The position numbers and the translations under genes were made by a program. The notes beneath the pieces were generated by a model. It did not search any database. It had not been told where the DNA came from and saw only the letters and a list, made by a program, of their open reading frames with translations. Positions 1 to 23,829 of a stretch of 64,000 bases of DNA are shown here, piece by piece. Each line of letters opens with the position of its first letter. Within the stretch, counting starts at the first letter, position 1. Source of the stretch: Ascaris suum (lineage: Eukaryota > Nematoda > Chromadorea > Rhabditida > Ascarididae); NCBI GenBank assembly GCA_013433145.1, contig CM024172.1, positions 2,726,501 through 2,790,500 on the forward strand, in the 5' to 3' direction.

Positions 1-71
1 ATAGCTGAAAAAAAAGAGCATCTTGATTATATTATCAAGCGAAATCGTTTAGTTTTGGTTAGTGCATGGTC

Positions 72-280
72 GGTTTTACGAGGGCTCCGAGGAAACTCTT
101 TGACTTTGTCCTACCGAGTCATTCTGACCAGTGGTCTCATCGGACGCGGGCGGTGGAGCAAGTCGCATGGAACAACGATGAATCGACTTTTCAGTATTCG
201 ATGGGCAGGAGACGAGCCTAAGCCCTCACCTTCACGCTACCTCACAACTTCAGCTAAACGGAAGTGGTAGTGATATGAAG
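72..280 (+). repeat. Dispersed repeat R1, copy 1
   Basis: This stretch matches the reverse complement of 55440-55655. Shared blocks include CTACCGAG, AGAGGGCT-like and GAGCAAGTC segments, GTGAATCGAC/ATGAATCGAC, and an ending with GTGGTAG followed by AATG or ATATG. Divergence is considerable, with indels. Translated, the two copies give loosely similar short peptides with no recognisable domain, so this is better called an old interspersed repeat than a gene. Confidence 0.6.
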
Positions 281-444
281 AGACATTTATTCGTAATGAA
301 TGCTTTGACGATTCAAGTAAATATCAAACGAAAAAAGTAATCGTTTTATTAAAATAAATAGCTAAATGTAAATGCTATTTCAGAGTAGGTATGGAATAAT
401 TTCTAGAATTGAAATTGCAGCAATTACTAGAATAAAATGAATAC

Positions 445-6571
<6,127 letters not shown>

Positions 6572-6573
6572 CT

Positions 6574-10568
<3,995 letters not shown>

Positions 10569-10840
10569 CTAGATTTGATAGCTAACGATAGGCTCATGCT
10601 TTCCGCGATTACGGATCACTGACGTTAACACAATGGTACAAATTTCAGTGAGTAGGCTGTCCGATTCACCAATCTTTTCCGATTACACGCAGTGTTGATA
10701 GACGATATGGCACAATTACTTTTCAAAACTTTTAGCCAAGAATCACTTTTTGTGACAATACGAGACACTTCACGGTCAACGTCATCAGCCGTGTGTCCCA
10801 CGCATTTCTGTATTTGTTCAATTTCTTGTTGCTCTTCAGC
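10569..10840 (-). CDS. Candidate two-exon 3' gene end, unknown protein
   Basis: Not recognised. Exon about 10720-10840 reads QQEIEQIQKCVGHTADDVDR and then EVSRIVTKSDSWLKVLK, with a donor (A|GTAATT). After an intron ending GTTAACGTCAG, exon 10569-10618 continues in phase for 16 codons to a TAG. The first exon has amphipathic, heptad-like spacing of I, V and L, consistent with a short helical or coiled-coil protein. Its 5' boundary is uncertain because a stop codon lies two codons upstream of the likely acceptor, and no 5' exons were found. Support is splice phase plus non-random composition only. Confidence 0.33.
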
Positions 10841-11065
10841 TCATCCTTTGATAATAAAAAAAGCCAATCGATGGGTTCGCTGGTTACGCATTTGAGCTCT
10901 TCAATAATAAAAACAGTAATACTGAAGACTTCATCGAAAAATAAAGCGTATTATGAGAAAATTAAAAGTGTTTGTCGCTTCTTTTTTGTTGAATCCGAAA
11001 TATTTACTGGAGAAATTTATGTCCTCGCAGAACTGAAAATGTTCGTAATTTTTCAACAATCATAA

Positions 11066-13055
<1,990 letters not shown>

Positions 13056-14333
13056 GTAAATAGAAAAACTGAAGAGAGAAAGCAATAAAAAAAAGTGAGG
13101 AGGAAATAGTCGGCGAACAGTACAACTAGAGAAATTTTTTCCACCTTTCTCATAAAAGCAGTGTGCATTTAGTGATGCGTGATGACGTCTTTCAATACGT
13201 TCAAATAGCGGCTGCAAATAGGCGGCGATCTCATGGCTAGGAACCGCATTCGACAGACGTCTCTTGTCTAACTCTACCTACGAATTGCGTTTACATCATT
13301 GTCGTTCTTGTTAATTTTATTGCAAATGTAATAGGTAGATGCAATTATTGTTAGTGAGATATTAAGTGCATACCTCATTTATGCTTACTTTATACCACCA
13401 AATTTATTCAATTTTTTCAACGTTTTGCATCACTTATTCCTGAAGAAAGAATTGAATGATTTTTAAAGCTTTTCTTATCATCAAAAACTTTTATCATTTG
13501 TTTACAGTCGAATTTTGGCAACGAAATTATCTGTTATTTTCCTTTTTGAAACAGTTCATTCTATGGGTTGTGATGAAGGCGGTTTGAAACATTTCATTGA
13601 TTTATAGGAAACTTCAACTGGTTAAATTGAACTCGTACGAAGATATAATGAAATAAAGTATTCTCACCTCAACATCTCTCCCCGTCCGGAATTTCGGTAT
13701 TTGACAGTAATGGTAGCGACTTATGGAACCAATTTGACGGATAAAGCTGTTTCAATTTAAAGGATCAATATTACCGCTTAAATTTGAATTGGAATAATAG
13801 GTAACTGTCGTGAAATTTAATTCGGCTGCTGTTCTAAAAGGTGTCTAGGGCAAAGGTGCACTTTGAGTTTATTAATAGCTGATGATCGAATAACTATCTT
13901 CCACGTATTGATTATTCTTTTTTTCTCGCTGATGACAGCTCTTAAAGGTTTTGGCAGTAATGAATTGCATCTCGATGCAACTTCTTCGTTTACCTGAGAC
14001 AGTTCCGACTCAGTCTTTCCACATATATCTTCGTTTAGTTGCTATCTGAGAGCAAAAAAAAACTTCATTACATGAATAATAAAACTCTTCGAGATATTCC
14101 CATAAACAACAATCACCTCCATTACTCTTCATTATTATTCGTTATGTGGTAAGGAAATATATGGTATGGAATTTACCCGATTATCCATTAATGAATGAAG
14201 TTCTCAGTGTTAGTGTTAGAAAACAATGACCGGTGGATTTTTCTTATGAAGATATACAGATTTGGAAAATACAAACTTAAGAAAATGTATTTTACGAATA
14301 TTTTTTCAAGATTAGAGGGAATAAGTATGCAAA

Positions 14334-14714
14334 TCAAAGCAATAGGCATTCAACATTGAAATGCTTTTCAGTTTGTCCACAGTGGTTGCAGAGCCTCTTC
14401 CCGGTTCGATGTTCATTGCATTGCTCGCAAAAGTCTTCCCGTTTCATAAACGAAAAATTGCTTTTAGCATATTTGTTCAAGGTTTTCGCTGCGGCCTCCT
14501 CTTATGTGTGAATTGAATTTGATAAAGCGAATTTATTTAATTCCTCTTTTTATATAGTGAAAGATGCTTTAATTGATGTTGATATCTTTGATCGCGAACT
14601 TTACTTGCATCTGGAATTCAGGATCTCGAGTTTCAGAATCCACGAAAGTTAAAGGCGTCCGAAGTTGGATACCGTCGAAGAAAACTTTTTTACCGGTAGT
14701 AACATCAGTCTCAT
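14334..14714 (-). CDS. Candidate last two exons, CXXC-X9-CXXC tail
   Basis: Exon 14605-14714 encodes 36 codons including GKKVFFDGIQLRTPLTFVDS and ETRDPEFQMQ, and ends at a good donor (CAA|GTAAAG). In the same phase, exon 14334-14498 encodes 54 residues plus a stop, with FMKREDFCEQCNEHRTGKRL followed by CNHCGQTEKH. Four cysteines in CX2C-X9-CX2C spacing near the C-terminus suggest a zinc ribbon or knuckle. I do not recognise the family and found no upstream exons; these would overlap the SXP/RAL-2 locus on the other strand. The acceptor of the second exon (TAAGAG) is weak. The antisense strand here also has an open frame, so strand is probable rather than certain. Confidence 0.42.
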
Positions 14715-14885
14715 CTTTACCCTAATTCTTACTTCTGACAAATACAAGAGGAGTGTTAAATAAACAATCGCTCGACAAATGTAACCTCATTCCAGAAGTC
14801 AATAACGGTAGTCAGTTTTTCCTCGACCGTGTTCCGTTAATCGCTTTTAAAAAATCCGTGAGTGATAATATTATTTCAATAAAGG

Positions 14886-17800
14886 ATGGATGAAGCAAAC
14901 CAATTATCGCTAACACCGCTGTTCATACGTCTGAGTACTCCAGAAGGCCGTAAGGCTTTCCTGGATATCGTTGATGACTCAAAACTATCGAAGGCGGAAC
15001 TCGAAGAGGGAGTCAATGCATGGGCGGAGCGGCAAGGTGGAAAAGTGCTCGTGAGTTTTGCCATATTGTATACTCAAGTAAATGCAGTATTTATTTAATT
15101 ATTTATTAGGCCATGCTGTATGGACACCTTCAATTTGTTCATTTTAAAAGAAATACAGAAGAATAAAATCGAATTTCCTTTCTATTCAGAGATAGATAAA
15201 CATGATAGTAAGAGTGATTCACAAGGAGCTCTTTTCTTCGTACCATTATTTGATTTGGAGAGCATCCAGGTGAAAGATTATTGCTGTAATCATTGTACAT
15301 AGAAGGTAAGGCTGCTCACAACAATTTATCAATGAATGAATCAACAACAAAGTATAGATATCATATTTTATGAGTATATAAAATTTTTTTCCATACATAT
15401 CATTCGTCACCGCATTTAACACTGTTCATATTATAGTAGTAAATCATAACTTTCGAAGTAATTTGTCGAACAGTACGACGAAATGCTCATCTCAACCATT
15501 TGGAAAAATGAATGCATTTGTCGGATAAATCGATGCGGCGAATTCTTTCGACTCTCAAATTGAATGAAAGCAAGACTCTAGAACCAAAAAGATAACATTC
15601 CATTAGCAACGTAAAAATTTGCAATGTCAGTCGATTTATCCATTCCAATAGTCTATATGATCGAATCAATCGAAAGATCCGATCAATCAATGCATTTTAG
15701 CTATTCGTTGAATCATTAGCAATCGAACAATTTATAATCAGTCATGTATTCATTACGAATAAATATCTCATCCTATCAGTTCGATTTCCACTTAGGTGAA
15801 GGCGTAAAATAGTGTAATGATTTCATTTGATAACTAATTATTTTTTAATTACTTAGAGTTAATCAGTTGAATAATTTAGCAGGTAATTTTCCAACAGTTA
15901 TTTAGCTTAGGTCATTTAATAATTTTGACAGATGATTTTATATTTGATCAATAGATTTATTCAAAAAAAAGCATAATTAACCGACAAATTCCAATAAATT
16001 TACTAATTTTTTAAATGCTGAACATCACACTTTATTGAATCGACTAATACATTCCTATGAGAAAAAAAAATGTCGCTTAACGAAATTTTCTTTGCATCGA
16101 TTTTTTTTTATACATTCATCGAAAATCGATGAATGTATAGAAAAATTTTCGAAGAAAAAAAAATTTTTTTTTGTACAAAAATTTCTATCTTTTTATGCAA
16201 TCGTTTCTTTGCTATTTCATTTCATAAAGCTCGAAAAGTTTGAAATACGTTTGAAAATTATTTGAAAATTATTAAAGAGATGAATGAGAAATTTTTTTTT
16301 CTGTCATTAAAACATTTCATATGAAAAACATTTTTATAATTTCATCAATTAATTATCGTTTAGAAAAAAAAAAAAACTAAAATTCTCATAAATCGATAAA
16401 TTAATTTCAAAAAAAAAAGGAAAAAAGACAACAAAATATGTTAACAAATAAATAAAAAGTAAGAAAACAGAAATCGAAATATTCCTATAGAAAAAGATGT
16501 TAACATAAATATGTGCAACTCAACCTAATAATAATGTGCTGATTTAGTGTATAACGCCACCTTATGAGCGCAACATAAAATTACCTCTTTTTTTTGATAT
16601 TCATCTCAGTTTGTATTTGTGCGCTTTTGGAAATTTGCACCTGTTTTTTTTGCACCTGGAAATTTGCACACATAATGACGTATGCATACAGATGCTTCTA
16701 TGTCTATATGTCTACCTGACGGGTAGTTTTGACGTGGGATAGATGAAAACTAAACCAACGAAATTTAATAGGGTATAGCGTGCGGCATAAAATTTTATAG
16801 GTACATCAAGGACGAATAATACATCATCATCACTAATTTTTCGATGCATCAATTTCTAGGGAAGTTGTAGGCGCAAAAAAATTGCATGTACCTTTCATTG
16901 ATCACATGTCAAGGGATAGTGAAACCGTGTTCGTTTATAAATTTTTATGGGTATATGTCTCCTACAGCCAAAAATTTATTTGTTAGCGAGTTGTGGAACT
17001 AGTCCATCTACTAAGCGGAATGAAAATGCATATATACCGCGCTTTTCTCTCTCTTTTTGCCAATTTGAATTTTAGGACGGGGATTTATCACCGAATCGAT
17101 ATAATTGCGACGATTCAACATTCTAATAAAAAAAAACAACAACAAACAAAACGCAATAAGTTTTTCGAAGATAAATTCACATCCATATTGCTATCATAAC
17201 AATCATTCCAAATTATAAAACTTTTTTTTTTTAAACGAAAATTTTCCACATTTATTATGAGAATCTCTTTAATACTTTATTTAAAAAAAAAAACTTCCGA
17301 AAATTTTCTTCTTTTATAAAATTTTATCGAAGTAAAAAAAAAAATGCAAATTTTTAGTCAGCAATCATATCGACGAAGAAAAATGATTATTCGATTCGAA
17401 ATTTATTTATTTAATTTTCCGCTTAACACCTATGTAAATTATATTCCAATGTGTAAAATATTCGGACGCTTAAAACCTATTGAATTTTTTGAAAATTTCT
17501 AAAATTTAGTTGATTAATTAAAGAATTTGATGCTGAAAATGGGATCTCGTGAAACGATGATTAACGTTCGTTGATCATTCACTTCTCCGTAACAGCAAAT
17601 ATCACTTATGTACTTTTCATCAATTACAGTTGTTTCTTAATGATGTTTCATTCAAATTGAAAGATTTATTGCGAAATTTGAAAATACACCACATTTTTTT
17701 TCTCGTGCATTTTCCAAACGTACATCGCCATCATGGCAGTCACTGAGAGATTCAACCTTCGGCTTTGCTGATTTACGAAATAAATGAGATATCATTAAAG

Positions 17801-18318
17801 AAAACTTCCAGCTTTTCAAGTTTTTTAACCTCGTTTATATAATATCAGAGCAAGTCTTCGTATTCATTATGCTTTTACTATTGAATTATAGTAATATCTC
17901 TGATCCAGAAATAGTTGCGAGTGGCACAGAGAAGATATCGTTCTGAGCAATTCTGAAAACAGCGATATTTTGGATATATTTTCAGGAAGAGTTTAAAAGA
18001 CAGAAGAGAAAATTAGCCGAATTCAACGATGCATTTTCCAAACTGATATCGGAGTCGTCATTAAGCGATGAGGCGAAATTGGTACTTCAAGAAATGGAAG
18101 CTATTCCACTGGATAAGACTCTCACCCTCGCAGAAGAATCACATCAAATGAAAACTGCTTTAATCCGTCTGCGCTCTCTACCCGTTTATGAGGAGATTAT
18201 CAACTTCATGGCCGATAACAAAGTAAAGGTGATGCAACAAGGCAAAGATGCCGATTTATTGAGTATTTTACAGTGTTCCGCTCTTAATATTCTTGAACCG
18301 ACTGAGGATGATTTATAG
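14886..18318 (+). CDS. SXP/RAL-2 family (DUF148) protein
   Basis: Nematode-specific family of small, usually secreted, helical proteins, several of them immunodominant antigens in parasites; biochemical role not settled. Exons 14886-15050 and 17986-18318 join in phase 0 across a 2.9 kb intron (GTGAGT...TTTTCAG). The first ends KAELEEGVNAWAERQGGKVL, matching the family's conserved N-A-W-x-x-x-Q-G-G-K block. The second starts EEFKRQKRKLAEFNDAFSKL and ends in an acidic tail before TAG. Total from the first ATG is 165 aa. The ATG at 14886 gives no signal peptide although the family normally has one. A weak acceptor (CAATAAAG) ends at 14884, so an upstream signal-peptide exon is likely but was not located. 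Confidence 0.82.
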
Positions 18319-20094
18319 GCAAATTAAATGATGTTTCTGCTTGTACCAAAGGAGCTTAAAATGCCACATATTTATCATGCCTATATTCCCCCTCGATGTG
18401 TGCTGCTTCATCGAATCTTCTCTTCGTGTTAATTTTTTCTTTTCAACGAAAAATTAACTAAAAACTATTTGCATTAAATGTATATCAAAGAATATTAAAC
18501 GTATAAAAAAAGGGCAATTTATAACTAAAGAATGTATCACTAAATCAACATATTGTCCCGTTAAATATTGAGTCGATTTGTATGTGTAATTTTAAGTGCG
18601 ACATTGCAGCTATCCACCTTAATGAGAAGATTTACAATGCTCTCACCAATCAGCAATGAAACAATTTTATGTGAGTGTGGTCAGAATGGTCATTTTATGA
18701 GTGGACATTTCCGTTCCTTATTGAAAATATTTCAACATTAATATTCGGCTGACATGTAAATAAAAACATGAGTACTGGACAAAACACAAATGAGCATTAT
18801 GTCCATTGTGTCGGAATGTTCTGTGCGTTGATAAGGTTATGTTTTTATTGCTGGATCATTGTGCGGTGAATAAAAATAAAATCTTTTCATGTTGAAGACA
18901 TTAATGTCGCCTCTTTGAATTTAAATCTCATATGTAATACACATAATATACAGTCTCAACATGTCGCTTGCGTCAAGTATTCACAATGTCTGACCGAGTC
19001 GGTTTGTTTCATCGTTCCGGAATTTTCGACTGGAGCCGGAAAAAAACTGAACTAAATATTTCGGGCCAATAGGCATGTGATCTTTTCGAGATGCATTGAT
19101 TTTTGAAAACCGTTTTCATAGAAATTTAATTGCGTGCCAATTCTTTGGCATATAACCGAATAAACTGAAATTTCACTCGTCCACCATCATTGTCATGAAA
19201 TCTATATTTAACGATTTATAATACGACTGAAAAAACGTTTTTTTTTCTCACTTAAAAAATTCCTTACTTATAACATAGTAAGAAATTAATCAGCCTACCG
19301 AATAGTTGCTTAATGAGTGAGAATATTATTTCTGTAAAAAGCAGCGAACTAATGGCTCACATACTAAGGCACAGAGCCTCTCAACATTAGCGCAAAGAGC
19401 AATAAAGCCTATCATGGGCAATAAACGTCGAATTGCTCGCTTTGAATGACTCAATTTTGCTTCCGTTGTCAAATTTGCTATCGATGTGCCTCATTCTGAT
19501 GTTTTATATGAGACCATACAATTCGATAAACAATAGAGTGACACACGGACTGACTGTCATTAAAAAAAAAAAAAAAAATGAAACAAATGAGTAAATAAAC
19601 AAAATAATATAAAAGTATCACGAAAAAATTCCATCAACACTGAAATGAAGCGATAAGGATCCCATCGAGCATATTTATTATACTTTAGACAGCACCATTA
19701 GAATTTTATAAGCGAATTGCTTTTGTATAATTAAATGATCGAAACGCATTTTCATTGATGAAATTTTCGTTTTTGAAATTCTTCTTTGCAGAATTTACAC
19801 ATTTTTCGATGAGTTCTCTGATCGTCACCTTTTTTCTCATCATTCATAAAAATTTCAATTGTATCGAACAAGTCAGTCATAAATTTTCACCCATTATTTA
19901 ATTGTAATTAGAATAAGAACTATCTGAAGTAGGAATTTTGAAGATAACTTGAATTTCTCATTTATTACAATGAACATCACTCTCAACTGGATACAGGCAA
20001 ACAACAGCAAATCAACTCCTACCTACGAAGTGCTGATGTTAATTATACATGGCATCGCTTTCATTTGCTTCCCGAAGTCGTTAAACTTCTATAG
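18319..20094. other. 3' flank and intergenic region
   Basis: No supported gene. The 3' flank of the SXP/RAL-2 gene lies at the start and a run of about 17 A bases at 19561-19578. A 49-codon ATG-initiated frame at 19971 lacks any other support. Confidence 0.4.
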
Positions 20095-20296
20095 CACATT
20101 CTTTCGACCTGATTTATGAACCGGATGTAGATGATATGAACGAAGAAATTGAGAAAACCGTATTGTGCAGGATTGATAATCCGAGGAGAGCGTAAGTGCT
20201 TTAATACTCTTGTTTGTGGGTGCTCCTAAATGATGCATTGCCAGCGTTGCTCAATTTTCAATCGAGGAAGTCTTGATGACCGAAGCGAAAGCATGA
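20095..20296 (+). CDS. Candidate last two exons, unknown acidic protein
   Basis: Exon 20095-20191 (acceptor TTCTATAG) reads SFDLIYEPDVDDMNEEIEK then TVLCRIDNPRR, and ends at a consensus donor (GC|GTAAGT). A 53-bp intron of the short nematode type ends in TTGCCAG. The next exon continues in phase for 16 codons (VAQFSIEEVLMTEAKA) to TGA at 20294. Other frames of the downstream segment are also open and lysine/arginine-rich, so the frame choice rests on splice phase. No homology recognised and no upstream exon found. Confidence 0.28.
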
Positions 20297-23200
20297 GGCT
20301 GAAACGAAGTCTAAGAACGCATGGAGACAGCAAGAGCGACAGAAAAAAAAGCGTTATAAGTGGCTAAATTATTACCCACAAGATGTGCTAAACGTTACTG
20401 ATGAGGTATGATATACAATATCGGAAATACACAAGAAAATATATGCAAGAAATAAGCCATTTGTATATGCGTAGATGGATTTCGTATCGCTGATCAATAT
20501 TTCCAGATTGTTTACGTTGACCGTGAATTATTTCATATATATTTATAGCGCTTGAATTTCTTGATGTTTTATCACATTTGAAACATGGGTTTTGATGATT
20601 CTGAAATGTTTTTAAATCATATTGGTGAATTCTTTTTTGCTGTGGATAATATTTTGAAGTTTGATGCTGCAGATGCAATATGCTGCTTAATTCACAGCTT
20701 AATTAAACGAATAAATTTTGCTCTAAAGAAAAACCACTCTTTATAATATCCTTGAAATCTTTACCGATAAAGTTAAATGATAGATATTTATTTTTCTTCC
20801 TAATTCTATGGACATTTATTGAAGAGAGACATAATAAATGTAAATCCCCGTAGCATTAGAAAAGAATAACACGAAAAGCTTTGCTGAAAAATCAGAGATC
20901 GAGTGGGCGAACTTAGTGAATTTCAAGAAAGCAAAGGGAGTCTACGTTTTCATCAATGAAATTTTCCCACTCAAATTCTGAAGACGACTCCGGAATTAGA
21001 AAATAAGAAAATTAACTGGCTCTAATATTTCGAATAAACTCCGCTAAAATCCCGCTCTCCTATACGAAGATTTTCTAAAAGAGAATTCACCAATATCTCA
21101 TGTTTTGTATAATCATCAATCAGTACAAATGCTTTAAGGCATCAATTGACTGTCATTGATGCAGTTTCACATTTCTTGCCTATCGTTCATGCGTCACGAA
21201 GTTGAGTGACTCATAACCAACCCTTCAGAATGAATCGGTGCTTTATTTGTGAGCGCATATTCTAGCAAGTGAATGCTATAGTCTCTACACTGTTAGTCGA
21301 ATATCGCGTCTGTATTTGATTCAATTAGTGCCACCCCTTTTTATTCTTATGCCAATTGCTCGAGCACAGAATCAAGAATGACCCATCGCCATTCCCTTTC
21401 AGAGGTATGAAGAAAGAGACAAGAAATCTCCGTGTTATGACCCTGCTATCAAATAACTCGAGAAATAACTAGCGAAAGAAGTTTGATGTTGCACAGTATA
21501 TCTTTTTTTTGCTTCATGTCCAGCCATTAACAATGGATGCAATTAGTCATTAAGGGAGAGCAGAAAAAGTTCATTTCGAAACACCCCTCCTAACCATTAG
21601 AACATAATCAGCAGATTCATGTTTATGGGGGCAGTGCGTGCAACGGAATGTTTAGCCACTGACTGATTCATTAAGAGGGAATATGGAGAGATGTAAAGCG
21701 GCAATAGAAACTAATGAAATTCCGTCGTGTTTGCCTTTTGTAACTTCTCTGATGCATTCATAAGCGTCCGTTCATCGTTCGATCAGGTATGCGTTGTTTG
21801 CGGAAAATTTGATGGGTTTTGCGGGCTCCTATTAAAACTCCGATCACATATGGATACAACAATAAGGCATTGCAACGAAACTCATCGTTTCAACGATAAG
21901 ATGGCAAAATCTATGTCACGTCCGATTCGTATGGCGAAATATATGGGTGCTACAGCAACAAGTTAGGTGAATTTTCAGGGAATCTTTCCGCATCATCTTT
22001 AGAGCTAAGCGTAAGTAAAGGACGATAGTGAAACCTCGAATTCAAGCAAGAAGGATTCGAGTTCCTATCAAATTTGAACAAAGGAGGCTTCCATATGTGG
22101 TAAACTCATCAAAAACAATTTATCAGCACAACACTTTCGAAGAAACACCCTCTAAGGATGATTCACAATAAATAATGAAAGAAATTATCGAACATTTATT
22201 GTTCACATTTCTATTGTTGAACAACAATATAAATGCGCATCAAACAAAATGAGACCATTATATTCGTGAATACACCTGCAAAAGGTAACTCCTATGATTT
22301 ATTCAAAATTTTTATTGATAAACATTTTTTTCCCCTCAGAAGATTTGAAAAATTTTGATCATGAATGTTGAAAATAAGTATTCATGAAACAAACAATTTA
22401 AAAAAGAGACCGGAAAACGGAAGAGAGCGAGCGAGTCATTGGAGCTGGAATATAATCTAGTTTCGTCTCTACTATCGAATACATCTTCAACAGAACAGGA
22501 TCATTACTTGGCAGAAAATATTACTAGGGATTCGAATTGTCTAAAGGTATATATTAGGAGCAGAGCAAACCTATTCATCAGTACTGGGCAATTTTTATAT
22601 CATCTAGTGCATCTTATCACTGTGCAACTTATTGAGATACCTTTGAAAGGTGTTATAACTACATTCTCCTCTCGCTCTACGGCATTTTATGGGAATTTAC
22701 CCGATTCGTCGCCCTCTTCCAACCCAAGTTTCATCCAATTTCATACCTTCCAATCAATCACTGCTATCGAAAACAGAAATCAAACAAAAAAAACATGCAA
22801 AGGGTAGCAACCCGACTGAACAATATCACAACGAACCCCGACGAATGAATGTGCTATAAAAATTTGCCGAATAAGAAGTTCACTCGAGAGAGTGCTCTGT
22901 TGCTTAGCCATCATCTCTTGTCGACGCAACTAGGCGGAGGGGAGGTATGTGAGGTAACAATGTTTTGTGAGAACCTGAAAGATACTCGATGACGAAAATG
23001 AAGCACATAGAAAATTCCATCAAAATGATGTTGCGAAAAAATACGCAATAGGAAAAAGAGAGGTGAATTATTCACAAAATAACACAAAAACAAAACATGA
23101 GATTTATAAGTCAAAATGCAGCCTAGTACTTCGAAATGTTCATGGAGAATTTTTGGACCAAAGATCACTTGGAGGAAATTTTCCTTGGCTTTTCTATTAA

Positions 23201-23829
23201 CAAAAAAAAGGATAACATACTAGTGATTTTGACGCCAACGTTTACATTCACTTAATTAAAAAAAAAAAAAAACGAAGTCAAGAAACCATATAAAAATCAG
23301 ATCTGCAAAATGCAAAGAGAACGAGAAGATTCCTTAAAAATAAGCATCAATAAAAAGTTGATATTTATGCGAAGAAAAGATTAGTAGGAGTATCTGAATA
23401 TATCTCATTGAACAAATGTGCTCTTTTTGCTAGCAAAAATGAACTCATCTATGATGTTTCAAATTGCAACACAATGAACAGATTTGTTAGAATACTTCGG
23501 CGATCTTCCATCTAGTCACTTGCAACGTTCCGCTGGCTAAACGAGAAGATATGAATGAGCATTAATTGAGAACAGCTGCTCTTTACTTCTCTATCGGTAC
23601 CCTACCATTTCGTTTTCTCACCGACAAAGATTTCAAACGGCTCCAGTGAAAACTACTCGTCACTTTTGCTAATTCAGTGCATAATCTTTTCCGCATTTTT
23701 TTTTTGGTCAACCGCCTTCAAAAATATTTTCTTTCAAATTCTCTTCTCCAGTGAGATTTCCCCTCCTCCTCCGAAGATAGACTTCCCTTCAACTCACCTT
23801 CCTCTTGCAGTGAAGCAGAACTTAAAGCA
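20297..23829. other. Intergenic region before the TAF8 3' end
   Basis: I see no supported gene. The longest open frame (22439-22807, plus) starts at TTG and lacks motifs. Confidence 0.4.

Noticed and set aside
15191..15268. Exon-like plus-strand segment (SDSQGALFFVPLFDLESIQ) inside the SXP/RAL-2 intron
   Set aside because: Its phase is incompatible with the flanking SXP/RAL-2 exons, and those exons already form a contiguous domain.
22439..22807. 122-codon plus-strand open frame, one of the longest outside the AT arrays
   Set aside because: It starts at TTG, has no ATG, no motif and no splice context; its composition is not distinct from antisense noise.
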